The notes: generated from the sequence alone by a model not told the origin. A stretch of 64,000 nucleotides of DNA from Myotis daubentonii (GCF_963259705.1 NC_081842.1:34995796-35059795); one strand, 5' to 3'. Positions 22,755 through 34,364 are shown, counted from the first letter of the stretch. Program-made: numbers and translations.

Positions 22755-23015
22755 GTATTTATTTATTTAATTTATTTATTTTTAAATCTTTATTGCTGAA
22801 AGTATTACATACGTTCCCCCCCACACACTTTGACCCCTTCTAGCCTGTCCTTGCCCTCCGCCCAGGCCCCCAGGCCTTCAACCCCCTAATGTCTGTGTTC
22901 ATGAGTTATGCATATATGCATACAAGTTCTTTGGTTGACTTCTTCCTACCCACCCACACACTCTCACCTTCCCCCTGAGATTCCACAGTCTGTCCATGGT
23001 CCTATGTCTCTGCCA
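22755..23015 (-). repeat. Bat L1 3' UTR, antisense, with tail
   Basis: The plus strand begins with a T-rich tail complement and 'tctttattgctgaaagtatt'. It continues 'aatgtctgtgttcatgag', 'gcatatatgcatacaagttc' and 'tgagattccacagtctgtcc'. Reverse-complemented, it is collinear with the 3' UTR of the bat L1 at 46620-46868 in this window. It is a short 5'-truncated copy. Confidence 0.9.
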
Positions 23016-23555
23016 CTAAATAGCTGTCTGCCATTTGTTTAGTCACAACTTTCTGAACAGCAGTATCTTCGTCTATGCAAGAATAGGTTGCATTATTTTT
23101 TAATAATGTTTTTCCTACCAGTGCTATCTTGAGTTTCAATATTTTAAGTTGGAGAAGAACAGCTTTCAAAGAAAAAAGAAAGCTGTGATGAAAAAGGTGG
23201 AAACATAGATGTTCTTGAAGACATGACAATGGATCTTGACTGATGGAGATGAGTTGGGCGCACTCTTTAAGTAAAGGGAACAACATGAGCCAGCTGCATA
23301 TGTAAAAAATAAAATAAAATCATAACAAAGAGAACAATATCTACATCTGTTGGGTAAATGTCTGAAATTAAAATCTGCTCAGGAAACTGGATGGAAGTGG
23401 CAGGCTTAAAGTAGATAGAACTGTCTTTGACCAGTATTAGGTGTGAAAAGAAAGAATTCTTTGGGTCAGCCCTTTGCTGCATAGCCAGCTGCATAGGGAA
23501 AGTGAAAGTATGGGAGTGGGAAAGGCCGTCCAGTGCAGGAGTTGACATCCTAGCA

Positions 23556-23766
23556 CAGAGGTTCTCAACCTGTGGGTCGCGACCCCTTTGGCGGTCAAAC
23601 GACTCTTTCACAGGGTTCGCCTAAGACCATCCTGCATATCAGATATTTACATTACGATTCATAACAGTAGCAACATTACAGTTATGAAGTAGCAACAAAA
23701 ATAATGTTATGGTTGGGTCACAACATGAGGAACTGTATTTAAAGGGCCAGAGGTTGAGAACCACTG
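23556..23766 (+). mobile_element. SPIN-like hAT MITE with perfect 8-bp duplication
   Basis: Terminal repeats CAGAGGTTCTCAACCTGTGG and GGTTGAGAACCACTG bound a 211-bp element. The subterminal blocks 'gggtcgcgacccctttgg', 'aacgactctttcacaggg' and 'tcgcctaagaccatc' on the left, and 'caacatgaggaactgtat' on the right, are those of the SPIN family of hAT transposons. The exact word 'tcctagca' flanks both ends (23548-23555 and 23767-23774). No transposase is present. Confidence 0.93.
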
Positions 23767-23774
23767 TCCTAGCA

Positions 23775-26685
23775 GGTCAGTCCTGAGCACTGATAAGCCA
23801 CATTGCACCAGTAGAGAATGAAGCATTCTTACCCCATAGCACAGGGCAATGGAAAAAAGCACAAGGATTTCTCAGGATTCAGTTTCTATAGTTGATGTGG
23901 TATAGATGGCTGGGACTAGCTCATGGAAATCTCTAGGGCTATGGTTGACTAGGTTAACCAAATGAGTGAACATTATAAGAGGGATTTGGAAGTTTAATTC
24001 ACACCAGGAGTGAGTAAGACATCTTCAGTTCAGCATTTGTGCTAGAAAGTCTGTTGTAAAGAGCAACAACCTCTCTTTTGAGTTAAAATTAACAAGTCAG
24101 TGTCATTTAAGGCTGCAAAAATGAACTTTCTCATCAACATGAGCTTCAAAGCTGTGAAATCTTATGAATATATGAGACACTTGAAGGATTGATCCTTTCC
24201 CTAATTTCTTACTAATAATGATTTTTATCCCAGAGGAAAAATCAAAAGCAGCAAACTTTGGAGTTTAAGGGGCCAAGTAAAACAACAGAACTAGTAGCTG
24301 TGACATAGCCTAGGTCTGGTGATGGACATCACTGTGGCTATGGATCTAGAACCTGGCATCAAATCTATGACATAGAAGTTTCTGTAAGTATGAGTGGCCA
24401 GATGTCATTCCCTCTCCCCCAAAACAACCCAATCCCCTTTCTTTTCCTTACCTCTTCCCTCAAAAGAATGAAACTAGGCCTGGAATGTCACTATGAACCT
24501 TTCGCTTTGCTAGAGATATTTCCAAGAATAAATATCAGTGGTAATACCAAGGAATCTATCCTCTGACAGTCAGGACTTAGGGACTACAAAAGGCAATTCA
24601 GAAAGTTAATACAGTAGTTTAACAATGGAATAACCCTCTGGAACAGAGAACCTTCCTAAGAATAGACTCAACTCAGATCTGTTGCCTCTACCCTCAGGAA
24701 CTACAGGATATCCAGAAATTAGGACAAAGACTATGCCACATGAATCTGGATAAATATGACGTTCAATTGCTTCAAGAGTAGACATCTCATCCAACCAAGA
24801 TTGGATCATGAACATGTCCCACCAGGTGCATTATCATAATATTGGAATACCTTCAAGAGATTGTGGTCTTCCACAGTAGTAGGCAGCTGTGTGATATGTC
24901 TTGCTTCCCCGGGTTGGGTAGTAGTGAGTCTGTGTTGCAGGTTAATTCTCTCTATAGCTTGTAGAACACAATGGCCTAGCACCAAGCACCAAGAGATATT
25001 TAACCCCTATAGAACACATCTAAGGTATAATACCTGAATTGTGGGGGAGATAGGGAAAAAATGATCCTTTGTTTCCTTCTCTTTACCATTGTTTTAGACA
25101 CCCATGACCGAGGTCTCCTCTTCTTGCATTTTTTGATATCTTCAGCATCTGAGCATAAGGTGAGATTGAGGTGATAACTGAAGTCAGTCTCTACAAGCCT
25201 GGCTGTGGGATATGCCCAATGGGAGCAGCACACCATCCTGTTAAATGACTCAAGGGCATTTGCAGAACAATCTAGGAGGATTATTTTGTGGGAGATTAAT
25301 GACCTAAGGGATCATTTCAAAGAACTGTTGGTTAATAGGATCATTACAGAATCATAGTCCATATGCCTCTTCAATTGTGATAGTGAAAAAGGAGTCTGAA
25401 AAAAACTGTGTGTGAATTATCATACTGTTAATTGTCCAACTAAAAGCGATCAATAGATTTCTTGTTAAGAACACCTGGAGTTCACCTTGTCAGATTTGCA
25501 GAGGGAGTATTATCAGATAGCAGTTATAGCTGATGATGATAAAGGAAAGAGAGTTTTTACCAGAAGAGCAAGGTTGCATCCATTTGAAAGGTTGCCTTAG
25601 CCTCTCCCAGGAGGCCCTGCTATAAACCCTCACTAGAAAAGGTTGTTTGTGACAGGAACTTTCTTTTCTTTATCAGAAGCATCTACAGTTTCTTGAGGAT
25701 AATATATAAATTATTTTTCACCTATGTGTTAGCAAAGGCCCCTGCTACTCAGGGAGCACTTGTTGCCCATGTCCCACCCATATCTTTTCAGTGCTCACCT
25801 CTAAACGGAAGGCTGCTTGCTGTGAATAAGTGCAAATTCTTATTTACTGACCCCCCCCCCCCCCCAAACACACAGTCGGCTTTGTAGCACAGTATGCCAC
25901 TTACCATGGCAAGACAAATGTGGTAGGAGTTCACTCCCCTAGAAGCAGGCTTCAAACAATGAAGAGTGCTCCTCTCCCTCTAGGGACAATTCTAAGGTAT
26001 GATCTGCAATACTCCCAGAGTTCCCTGATGGACTCAAGCTCCAGCTGCTCGCAGTTGTAAAATTTGCTCTCTATTGCCTTCCTTCTCTTTCCAGCTTCAC
26101 TTCCCCACTTCCCTACGGGTGTTTCCTGGAACTACCTCCCCACTGGCTCTCAAATCTTTGAGTGTTTGCTTCCAGAGGAATCCAAAGACACTGAATAACA
26201 AATCTTGTTATACATTAATCTCAAATATTTTTTGCTTTTGGATGTGCCTGAAGATTGGGAACACAAACATATGGATCCACTTTTAATTTAAATGCAAAGC
26301 TTCTATCTTTCTCTACCTCTTGGCCCAAAATAAAAAGGAAGGCCAAAAATGTATAATTTCAGGTTACAATCCACATCTTACCTATCTGGTGGTCATCTGA
26401 GCATCTTACCTGAGGAAAAAGGGAATGGGAGCTCAAGTCTGCAGCCTCTAGGTCCTTTAAAAACTTGCTCCTCAAAGTTTACTCCTCAGTATCACCCTAA
26501 AGCTTATTAGGAAAACAGAATGTCAGAGCCCAACCATACCTACTGAATAGTCCTGCCTTTTAAAAGTTTTTATTTTTTACATTTTAAAGAGTGATTTATT
26601 TTCACTTAATTTGCATCTTGTATTAGACTACAGCTACTCGGAGCTGGATTAATTATATTTCTGGTTCATGACATTCTTTTTCTTA
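23775..26685. other. Long unassigned stretch
   Basis: About 2.9 kb with no gene recognised. Several open frames under 80 codons on both strands show no domain. A C run lies at 25851-25865. Around 26080-26180 ('ccagcttcacttccccactt', 'tttgcttccagaggaa') the sequence resembles the end of an old LTR, family not resolved. Parts could be decayed retroviral internal sequence, but I cannot show it. Confidence 0.4.
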
Positions 26686-26689
26686 TTGA

Positions 26690-26990
26690 ATTTATTGGGT
26701 TGACATTGGTTAATAAAATTATATAAATTTTAGGAGTACAGTTCTACAAAACATCATGTGCATATTGGAATGTGTGTTTACCACCCCATGTCAAGTTCCA
26801 TCCATCACCATTTGAACCCCTTTACCCTCTTCTTCTACCCTCCCCTACACTCCCTTCCCTCTGGTAATTACCATATTGTTGTCTATGTTCATGAGTCTTT
26901 ATTATTATTTTTTATTTCTTTGCTTAATCCCTTCACTCTTTCACTCAGCCTCCAACCCCTTTCCCTATATTTTTTTTTTAAAAAAAGGAT
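26690..26990 (-). repeat. L1 3' UTR, antisense (different L1 subfamily)
   Basis: The plus strand reads 'gaatttattgggttgacatt', 'ggttaataaaattatataaa', 'gtacagttctacaaaacatc' and 'ccatcaccatttgaacccc', the complement of a mammalian L1 3' UTR ending in '...accaatgtcaacccaataaa'. It differs from the UTR type at 22755-23015. Confidence 0.8.
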
Positions 26991-26994
26991 CTCC

Positions 26995-27790
26995 AGATGA
27001 TTCTTATGCATATTATAGATTGAACACTACTGCTTTCAGACACAAGGCTGGTCTTTTGGAGAAAATGGAAGCAGTATTTCCATCAGCAAATCTTGGCAGC
27101 TGCAGCTCTCTGCTTAGTTGTAATGTATTACTGCTATGTCAAGTAATAGTAAGAATTCTAGAATTTCCCTTTATGTGGGGTTACCTGGGTATAGATGAGA
27201 TTTTTACCAATTGCCACCAGGTGTAATAAGCAATCATGTATAACAATGTCATGTCCTACAGCCAAAGAACCAAAACACATGTAATTGAACAAGTTGAGTT
27301 TATTACTGGTTTCCTGAAGAGAGAATAGGCATCATGGGGAATCCTAGGGTGTCTCAGCAAGAGGTTGTCAGAAAGGACTTATTAAAGGATTTAGATGGTG
27401 GTTGAGTGACTTTGGAGAGGGTCTAAGGAATTCAGGCTTTGCAGTGAATCGATTTCTATCAGAAAGCAGGGATAATTCTGTAATTGAGTATCTCAATAAA
27501 TCTTATCTATCAGGAGGGCAGAATAAAATGAAGCTAAAGCTATAATTGGAGAAACCACAGTATGAGAGTGAAACAAAATGTAAATCTGCTTTTTCCTTTG
27601 TGGGGCTCAGATCCTCTGTGCCACATTTTATCTCTCTTAATTTGAATCTAAGGATTAAAGATACACACTATTTGTATAGGAGAGCCTTTTTACAAACCAA
27701 ATATTTCTTTCAATGGTCAACACAAGAAATAGTGGTATGTTCTACAGTTTAAAAAAAAAACAGCAGCTGGTTGTGTTGGATTTCTTTTAA
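26995..27790. other. Unassigned; possible antisense LTR fragment 27290-27500
   Basis: 'gttgagtttattactggttt' and 'atcatggggaatcctaggg' suggest an antisense old LTR with a polyadenylation region, but the family is not resolved. Confidence 0.35.
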
Positions 27791-27794
27791 AATG

Positions 27795-28010
27795 GTATGA
27801 TTCAATCATTTGATGAAGAAAAAAAACTCTTACTGTGCAGCTACTATATGTCACACAGTGTTTTCCTGTTGCCTAAAGATATGTGGTAAATAGGAAAATG
27901 TCTCTTATAGTGCATGGAAATAGTGAAGAGGGACAGAGAGTAAACAGGTAAATATAGCAAACACTCAAACAGTGAAAGGACTATGAATAAAATAAAACAG
28001 TGGAATAGAT
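27795..28010 (-). repeat. L2 LINE, antisense, part 1
   Basis: 'gcagctactatatgtcacac' followed by a decayed region matches the complement of the L2 3' end. It appears to continue after the LTR-like block at 28011-28350. Confidence 0.55.
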
Positions 28011-28350
28011 TGTTGTGACAGAATACACAGGAGAATGATCAGCCAGAAATCTGAGGGAGGAAAGTTTAACCTTTATTTCACAGATCTGCTAGTCCAGGGG
28101 AATTCTGGATCCAAAGCCTGAACTGAATTCTTGAGGAGGCTCTGACCTATATATCTCCCCCTGTGGCGGGCCCCTGAGGGTCCCCGCAGCTCTGCCCAAG
28201 TCAGTTGTGGTGGGACCCTGGGGTTAGGTTCTGCCCCTCCACCCAAGTCAGACTGTGGAAGTAAGACTACAGTTTTAACCAGATACTGAATTAGGTTGCA
28301 AGCCCCTCCATTTTCCTTTTCAAGATAATAATGGAGAAGGGGCTGATACA
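28011..28350 (-). mobile_element. Candidate solo LTR inserted in L2
   Basis: The block starts TGTTGTGACAG and may end ...GATACA, interrupting an otherwise collinear antisense L2. The complement of AATAAA ('cctttatttcac') lies about 60 bases from the left edge, where the R/U5 part of an antisense LTR would have it. Similar words 'gcccaagtcag' and 'acccaagtcaga' recur inside. Family and exact ends are uncertain. Confidence 0.45.
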
Positions 28351-28712
28351 GTTAGTTTAGTCCGGAAGGGTCCTTCTGAGGATAAGACGTTAGCAATGAG
28401 ACCTGGATGGTGAAGAGGACCCCACAATGTGCAGATCTGAAGGAAGAGCCTTCATGATGGAGAGAACAGACAGTGCAAAGCCCCTGAGTCTGGAAGACGA
28501 TACTAGGTGTTTTCTAGTGTCATGATTTAGGAAGAGTCACAATAAAGGCTGAAAGGTAGAGAGATGATATCTACAATTTTGTTTGCAATTGTTGAACCTG
28601 TGAAGTTCAAGATGCCTAACAAATAACTGGCATTTGGATATTTGAGTTTGGGATTTGAGGGAACAGTTCAGAACAGAAGATAATGCATTTAGGAACTATC
28701 AGCTCTGCTGTG
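28351..28712 (-). repeat. L2 LINE, antisense, part 2
   Basis: 'gagacctggatggtgaagag', 'gtgcaaagcccctgagtct', 'ggcatttggatatttgagt' and 'aggaactatcagc' follow the complement of L2 ORF2 in the right order. This continues part 1 upstream of the LTR-like block. Confidence 0.65.
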
Positions 28713-29300
28713 TGGTTTGTTGTTTAATCCTGGTTTCTGCTCAGGATAGGTTGTCCGGGCTAACCAGCAGATCCTGAGCGATGGGTGAATGATTACTCTG
28801 AAACCAGTTTCTGTGAAAGAGAGGCCTAAGGGACTGCCTGGCTAGAGGAACCAGACAGCCTCATTCACCTGCCCCTTCAAGCTTTTATTGTAACAGCAGT
28901 TTGGGATAAAGTTTATCTTTTAGATACAATCAGTGGGGGAAGTAATCTTGGGAGGACACATGTGTCTGCAGTGTCCTTTAAACCAAGTCTCCCGTGATCC
29001 CCCACAATAGGTCTTCAGTATATGAGTTCTAGAAAGCAACAACAGCAACTGCTAGGTAAAGAAAAAGGAAATAATGAAAAGTATTGTTGCCAGTGGATGA
29101 AACTCCCCTGTTTTTTAGGGGAGTGAGGTTCTTGGGGTGCCACCCTGGGTCTGAAACAGCAGCATCTGAGGCTGCGAAAAGCAGAGAGGAGGAAGCGAAT
29201 TGCCCAAATAGGTATTAGAATGGGGGAGACAAAGAGGGATGCATGATAGAATTCACAGGACAGAAAGGCTAACTCCCATTTCTCACCTGACTCCCTAGAG
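28713..29300 (-). other. LTR-like sequence, antisense, unresolved
   Basis: A complement polyadenylation signal ('aagcttttattgtaac', near 28880) and a TGTTGCCAGTGG start at 29085 followed by an inverted-repeat word 'ctcccctgttttttagggga' suggest LTR sequence. A second related start lies at 29487. No retroviral gene is recognisable. Confidence 0.35.
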
Positions 29301-29375
29301 CAGTGGTTCTCAACCTTGGCTGCACATTAGAATCACCTGGGAATCTTTTTAAAATCCTGATTTCTGGGCCTCAGA
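29301..29375 (+). mobile_element. MER20-type hAT fragment
   Basis: 'cagtggttctcaaccttggc' then 'gcacattagaatcacctggg' and 'aatctttttaaaatcctga' is the left half of MER20. The other terminal repeat is missing. Confidence 0.75.
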
Positions 29376-29486
29376 GTCTTGGTTAGCCTTCACCTTCTGG
29401 ACTTTTTTGGGCTGGCTTTGGCAGGCAGGGTTCACGTTTTGCAAGTTGTCCACAGAAACATCCTCACTCCTGGCTGGCTGGCCATC

Positions 29487-29670
29487 TGTTGCAATGGTTG
29501 AAACTCCCCTGTGGTTTGGGGGAGTGAGGTTTTGGGGCATATTTTCAGAAGCCCCCATGGGAGGACAGAATGTGAAAGAAGGCTTTATTTGTTCCAAAGT
29601 CCCCTGGCCCTAGAGCCAGTCCTGAGAGAGTGGCATCTGGGAGTTCAGCAAAGTCAGAATCAAGCCCAGT
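29487..29670 (-). other. Second LTR-like start, antisense
   Basis: TGTTGCAATGGTTGAAACTC followed by 'gtttgggggagtgaggtt' repeats the motif order of 29085-29140. A complement polyadenylation signal ('gctttatttgttcc') lies at about 29582. The sequence reads like an antisense LTR end, interrupted by the hAT element at 29679. Confidence 0.4.
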
Positions 29671-29678
29671 GTCTAGAG

Positions 29679-29913
29679 CAGTGATGGTGAACCTTTTGAG
29701 CTCTGCATGTCAGCATTTTGAAAAACCCTAACTTAACTCTGGTACCGTGACACATATAGAATTTTTTTGATATTTGCAACCAAAATAAAACAAAGACTTA
29801 TATTTTTGATATTTATTTTATATATTTAAATGCCATTTAACAAAGAAAAATCAACCAAAAAAATGAGTTCGCGTGTCACCTCTGACACGAGTGTCATAGG
29901 TTCGCCATCACTG
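29679..29913 (-). mobile_element. Young hAT MITE with perfect 8-bp duplication
   Basis: Ends CAGTGATGGTGAACCTTTT and GGTTCGCCATCACTG form the terminal inverted repeat of a 235-bp AT-rich element. Subterminal 'gtgtcagaggtgacacg' (minus strand) and 'gtgacacata' type words repeat inside. The exact 8-mer 'gtctagag' flanks it (29671-29678 and 29914-29921). It is non-autonomous and looks recent. Strand is arbitrary. Confidence 0.93.
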
Positions 29914-29921
29914 GTCTAGAG

Positions 29922-31440
29922 TTTCTGTTCCATATTGCAGCCGGGTGTGGTTCGGCATCCAAGTTAATGAAGGTCCATGAGTCCACATGTGGAGCCCACA
30001 TGGCCAGGAGCCATGTGGGGCACAGGGGAGCGTACCACTGCCATGGGAGCCCCAAGAGGGTCAGGAGCTGTGGAGCCAAGAGGGAAAGGAAGAAGAAGAG
30101 CTGGACTTCCTTTGTTTGGAAGTTTATATATTTAGATTTTGCATGCTTACAAAATCTGGCCAATTATTTGTTTCCAGGTATGATGGACAGGCAAGCATTT
30201 TCCCATGTCACTCAGACCTCATCACACATGTGCCTAAACAACCCTTGTCTAGTCCCTTCCCCCATCGATCAGCAGGGAACGGACTTGGAGAATGTTAAAG
30301 GTAGTTTTGGGGCAAAGCTATAGTAATGGCATGCCTATACTCCCCTTCTACTCGGTTCCTGTTAAATAATAAGCTTGGTTATTACAACGTTATCAGTATG
30401 ATACCCATGGAACAGGCTGAAACATTTAATGTCTTTGAAATGTTTAGTCAGGATCGAGAGAGGATGCCTTCCAGCTGACAGAATCCTGAAGGACAATATC
30501 CTTGAGTTGAATCTGCTTATTGATCTCTAGGTAGGATGGAGATTGGCTGAAACTAGGAGATGAAAACCACTTTCCTCAGATGGCAGTAGGAATGGAGATG
30601 AAAGGTCAAAAGGAGAGGATTGCTAGGTATTATAAGGCAAGGAACTAAGGTACATCCCTGTGCACTGACATGGGAATGAATTAAATATAGCAGGGACTTT
30701 AATGAAGGAAATATTATTTAAGGACTGGAACAAATACCCTTAAAGTGATAATGTAAGCATAGGCAGTTAGTTATTCATATAAGGAAGAAAACAAAAGGAA
30801 ATTAACTAATTTTAATAAACTTGGAAACAGGGACAAATAACAGAACAGAATTTCCATGTAGGTCCTGGGAAACAGACCCATTAACACACTCTAGGGGGGG
30901 CAGCCACTGGTCCAGGGATAGGAAACCTCTGTAGAAAGGTGGGGGGTGGAAATTCCTCTGCTCTAGATGATATAATGGAACTTTTGGACATGCTCAATGG
31001 AAACAGAGTGGCAGGTAACAATCAGAAAGGTAATTAGATTGGATAGAGGGCATGAAACCCCAATAGAATTTTCTGGGAGGAGGGACCAATCCAAGCTTGT
31101 GAAAAGTTAGAAGTTTGGGTTGGATAATTCAAATGGTTCTTTGTCCTTTGCCTAAACCAAGAAAACATAGGGAGAATTAACAGAAGCCTTGGGGCAGTGC
31201 TTCTAGAGCCTGCCCGCCCTCTAGGCTAGGTCCCCAAGGGTGCATTAATTCCTCTTAATTCACAATAAAATCTTACCATCACTTTTAAATTTCTCTTAGG
31301 GTCATGGAAAGAGGTTCATTGTATTATTCTGTACACTTTTATGTATGCTTAATGTTTTTCCTTAATAAAGGGTTTCTATTCAAATATACCCATATTATGG
31401 AGGATTTATTTGCTTCTGTTTTTTTAACATAAGAAATATG
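29922..31440. other. Unassigned; no gene
   Basis: Overlapping frames of 103 and 118 residues at 29967-30323 share one GC-richer patch and show no domain. The remainder may be old LTR or internal retroviral sequence, not provable by eye. Confidence 0.4.
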
Positions 31441-31444
31441 CTGT

Positions 31445-31447
<3 letters not shown>

Positions 31448-31498
<51 letters not shown>
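31448..31498. repeat. (CA)n microsatellite
   Basis: About 25 uninterrupted CA units. Confidence 0.97.
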
Positions 31499-31500
<2 letters not shown>

Positions 31501-31529
31501 TGCTTTCTTTTATTTATTTTAGTTTTGCA

Positions 31530-32515
31530 GGATAGATTTCCAAGACTAGAATTGCAGACCAAATACTATGTATACATTTTTTTAATTTAAAATCTGTTGA
31601 CACATTGCTTTCCAAAAGGATTATAACCTTTTACGCACCTATCAACAATGTATATAACTTTTTCTTCTCATAATTACCAATATTTGTGGCTAGTACTACT
31701 TTTTAAGTTTTACCATTCTGCTGAATATAAAAAGACATAGCTCATTGTTTTTTTAATTTTCATTTTCTCTACTATTAGAGATGTTTAGCATATTTTTAGT
31801 GTTTAGCAGTCATTTAGATGTGCTTCTTTATGAACTGCATTTTAATAATCATAATTTTTCTAATAGGATATTCATTTGCTTATGATTTATTTCTATGAGT
31901 TTTTGTGTATAGACATTGCTTTTTACCTATCATATGTTTCAAATGTCTTATTATTTATAATTTGCCTATCAACTTTGTATATGGTATGCTTTTTTCAGAC
32001 ACTATGTCTTAATGTTTAGATAGCTAAATATGTCTATCTTTTCTTCAATATATTTTGAGTTCCTATCTTGATTAAAATTTTTCTCCCAAACCTTTAAGAT
32101 TTTCTTCCAAATCATTAAGTATATCCATTGGCAATGTATTAATCAAAGTTCTAAGAAATCTTCCTGTTTTATTAGACTTTTCAAGAATCAGCTCTTGGAC
32201 TTATTCTAGTTATAATTTTTCCATTTTATTAATTTCAGCTTTAGCTTTATGCATGCCCTTCTATTTTTTTTTATTTTGTTGCCTGAGACATATACTAATT
32301 TCCTTTCTTTATATCTTTAACTACCAGGACATTTAGGACTTAATATCTTCCCTTGAGTATTTTTGCAGCATTCCTCAGTAATACTGTATAGTTTATAATT
32401 ATGATTTTATTTTACCATTGAGTTTAGAATTATTCAAGAGTGTATTCTTTAATCTCCAAATCATTAGAGTTTTAAGTTCATTATTTATTTCTAATGTTAT
32501 CATATTAGGATTATA
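31530..32515 (-). repeat. Old L1 (L1M-type), antisense, two segments
   Basis: 31590-31830 carries the complement of the L1 3' region ('cattgctttccaaaagg', 'cacctatcaacaatgtat', 'catagctcattg'). 32190-32515 carries the complement of ORF2 ('caagaatcagctcttgg', 'gagtttagaattattcaaga', 'ctttaatctccaaatc'). Intervening parts are decayed. The Helitron at 32516 lies inside or at the end of this copy. Confidence 0.7.
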
Positions 32516-32930
32516 CTAGTAGCCCATCACGCAATGCCCGCAGCTTCCACAGGAGCCGGAGGGAACCGCAACGCACTGGGGGGAGCCGTGCGGCTACACT
32601 TCTTGAGAGGTGGAAGCCAGCTGCCAGCACCCACAGAAGCCGGGAGGGACCTGAGCAGATTTCGCAGAAGGCCGGAGGGAGCCGAGCTGCTTCTGCAGGA
32701 GGCGGGCTCGCTGTCTCCTCTCCGGGCCTGCGCTAGGCTGCGGAGGCTGCAGGCCGGCCCCCCTGTCCCTGTCCCTGTCCATGTCCAGTCCGCTCCAGGG
32801 GGCCTGCCCGAGCCTGGGTGCAACGGCTCACCGTCTCTGTCTCCATCTCTGGTCCGGACCTCACCTGCGTGTGCAACCTCCTCCTGTCTGGTCATGACCC
32901 GCTATGGTGTCCTGGCCTAATTTGCATGAT
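32516..32930 (-). mobile_element. GC-rich Helitron, 5' end run into microsatellite
   Basis: Left edge A|CTAGTAGCCCATCACGCAA is a Helitron 3' terminus. The interior has three or four decayed copies of a roughly 30-bp unit (CAGAAGCCGGGAGGGAC-like, 32550-32710) and a CCCTGTCCCTGTCC run. The right side has the 5' block 'ggcctaatttgcat' and then merges into the TAGATA microsatellite. Open frames of over 120 codons on both strands reflect GC-rich composition and show no domain. Confidence 0.8.
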
Positions 32931-33222
32931 AGATAGATATAGAAATAGAGATAGAGATAGAGATAGAGAGAGATAGAGATAGAGATAGAGATAGAGATAG
33001 AGATAGAGATAGAGATAGATGATATAAATATAGATAGATATAGATATAGATAGATATAGATGATATAGATATAGATATAGATATAGATATAGATATAGAT
33101 ATAGATATAGATATGGATATAGATATAGATATAGATGATATAGATATAGATGATATAGATATAGATATAGATATAGATATAGATATAGATATAGATATAG
33201 ATATAGATAGATATATAGACAT
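32931..33222. repeat. (TAGATA/TAGAGA)n microsatellite
   Basis: About 290 bases of TAGAGA, TAGATA and TAGATGATA units immediately after the Helitron 5' end. The I/S/D repeat frames across it are artefacts. Confidence 0.97.
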
Positions 33223-33224
33223 AT

Positions 33225-34360
33225 ATAGTAAAAATACCTTTCTAAGAAATATGAAATATGTTAAAGCTATCACTAGAGACAACTACAAAGAATATTATAT
33301 TCTTTGTGGTAGACTGGTAGAAACTTAGCATGTAGTGCTTGTCCAAAGTCTTTTCTGTGTCCCAATGTCTCTAGCAAGTATTTTTTTTTTTTTTTTTGGC
33401 AAACACTTGTTTTTTCATCTCTATATGAATTGCTTTTCTCCTCTTAGAAGTCCCAAGCCCCTAGTACTCCTTTTTCCTTAACTCTGGATGGCATATAAAT
33501 CTCAATTGTCTGATTGTCTTTGGCCCCTCATGATGTTATGGAGCCCCATGCAATCGAAGTTCATTTTTTTCTTATTAATCCATCTTGTGTTAATTTGACT
33601 GGCCAAGGAACCTAGAAGGATAGAATAAAATGTTTTTCCTCCCTAACAATTGCAACCTATACTTTCGGGGGTCTATGTCTGTCTCGATTAGCTTCCTAAT
33701 GATGAGCTTAATGTCAATCTTTTATTTAGTAAGCAACTTTTTCTTTCCATTTACAGTTTGTAAAATGATCTCATTAATCTTAGAATCCAGGAATCTTAAT
33801 CATGACATGTCTGATCTGTCTTTTCCTCTCAATTTTGCATGGGATTTGCTAAATCCTGTCAATCTGATTCCAATCTATCTTCAGAATAGGGCATTTTCTT
33901 CTACTACTTGTCAAATAAAATAATTTTCTCTTATGTCCACTCATTTTTTCCTTCCTCTAGAACTAATGTTATTTGACTTTTAGGATTTTTGAATTTTTCT
34001 ATTTTATGATTTTCCTCATTATTTCCATTTGTGGGTGTTTTTTACTTCGTTTTAAAGCTTTTTAAAAAAAATTTAATATTTAAGACCACTCATTCAAGTC
34101 TTAACAATGACCATTATATTTTCACAATAATCTATTAACTTTTTATTTCAAACACCAAATTTCTCAATATCAACAATGTTATTTATCTTCTGATGTGCTT
34201 ATTAGTACCCTTCAGCAGTCCTTAGCTAAGAGCCACTGTTGGTGGGAATCTTAATTTTCTCAGAGGTGTTTGGGTCCAGCCTTTAATCTACCTTAATGTG
34301 ATAATACCACGGGTGAAGAGAAATGGAGCTGTCTCTATATCTGCAGGCTACTAAAGCTTT
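33225..34360. other. AT-rich, unassigned
   Basis: Poly-T at 33380-33398. Some of 33560-34200 may be decayed L1 or LTR, but no secure landmark is seen. No gene. Confidence 0.4.
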
Positions 34361-34364
34361 AATG

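Noticed and set aside
29967..30323. 118- and 103-codon frames near a repeat-rich region
   Set aside because: Two frames over the same DNA with no domain or start context.
32527..32920. Overlapping frames of 122 and 128 codons on opposite strands
   Set aside because: Both lie inside the GC-rich Helitron with decayed 30-bp repeats. Mirror frames like this are compositional.
32917..33328. Ile/Ser and Asp/Ile repeat proteins
   Set aside because: Translations of the second TAGATA microsatellite on opposite strands.
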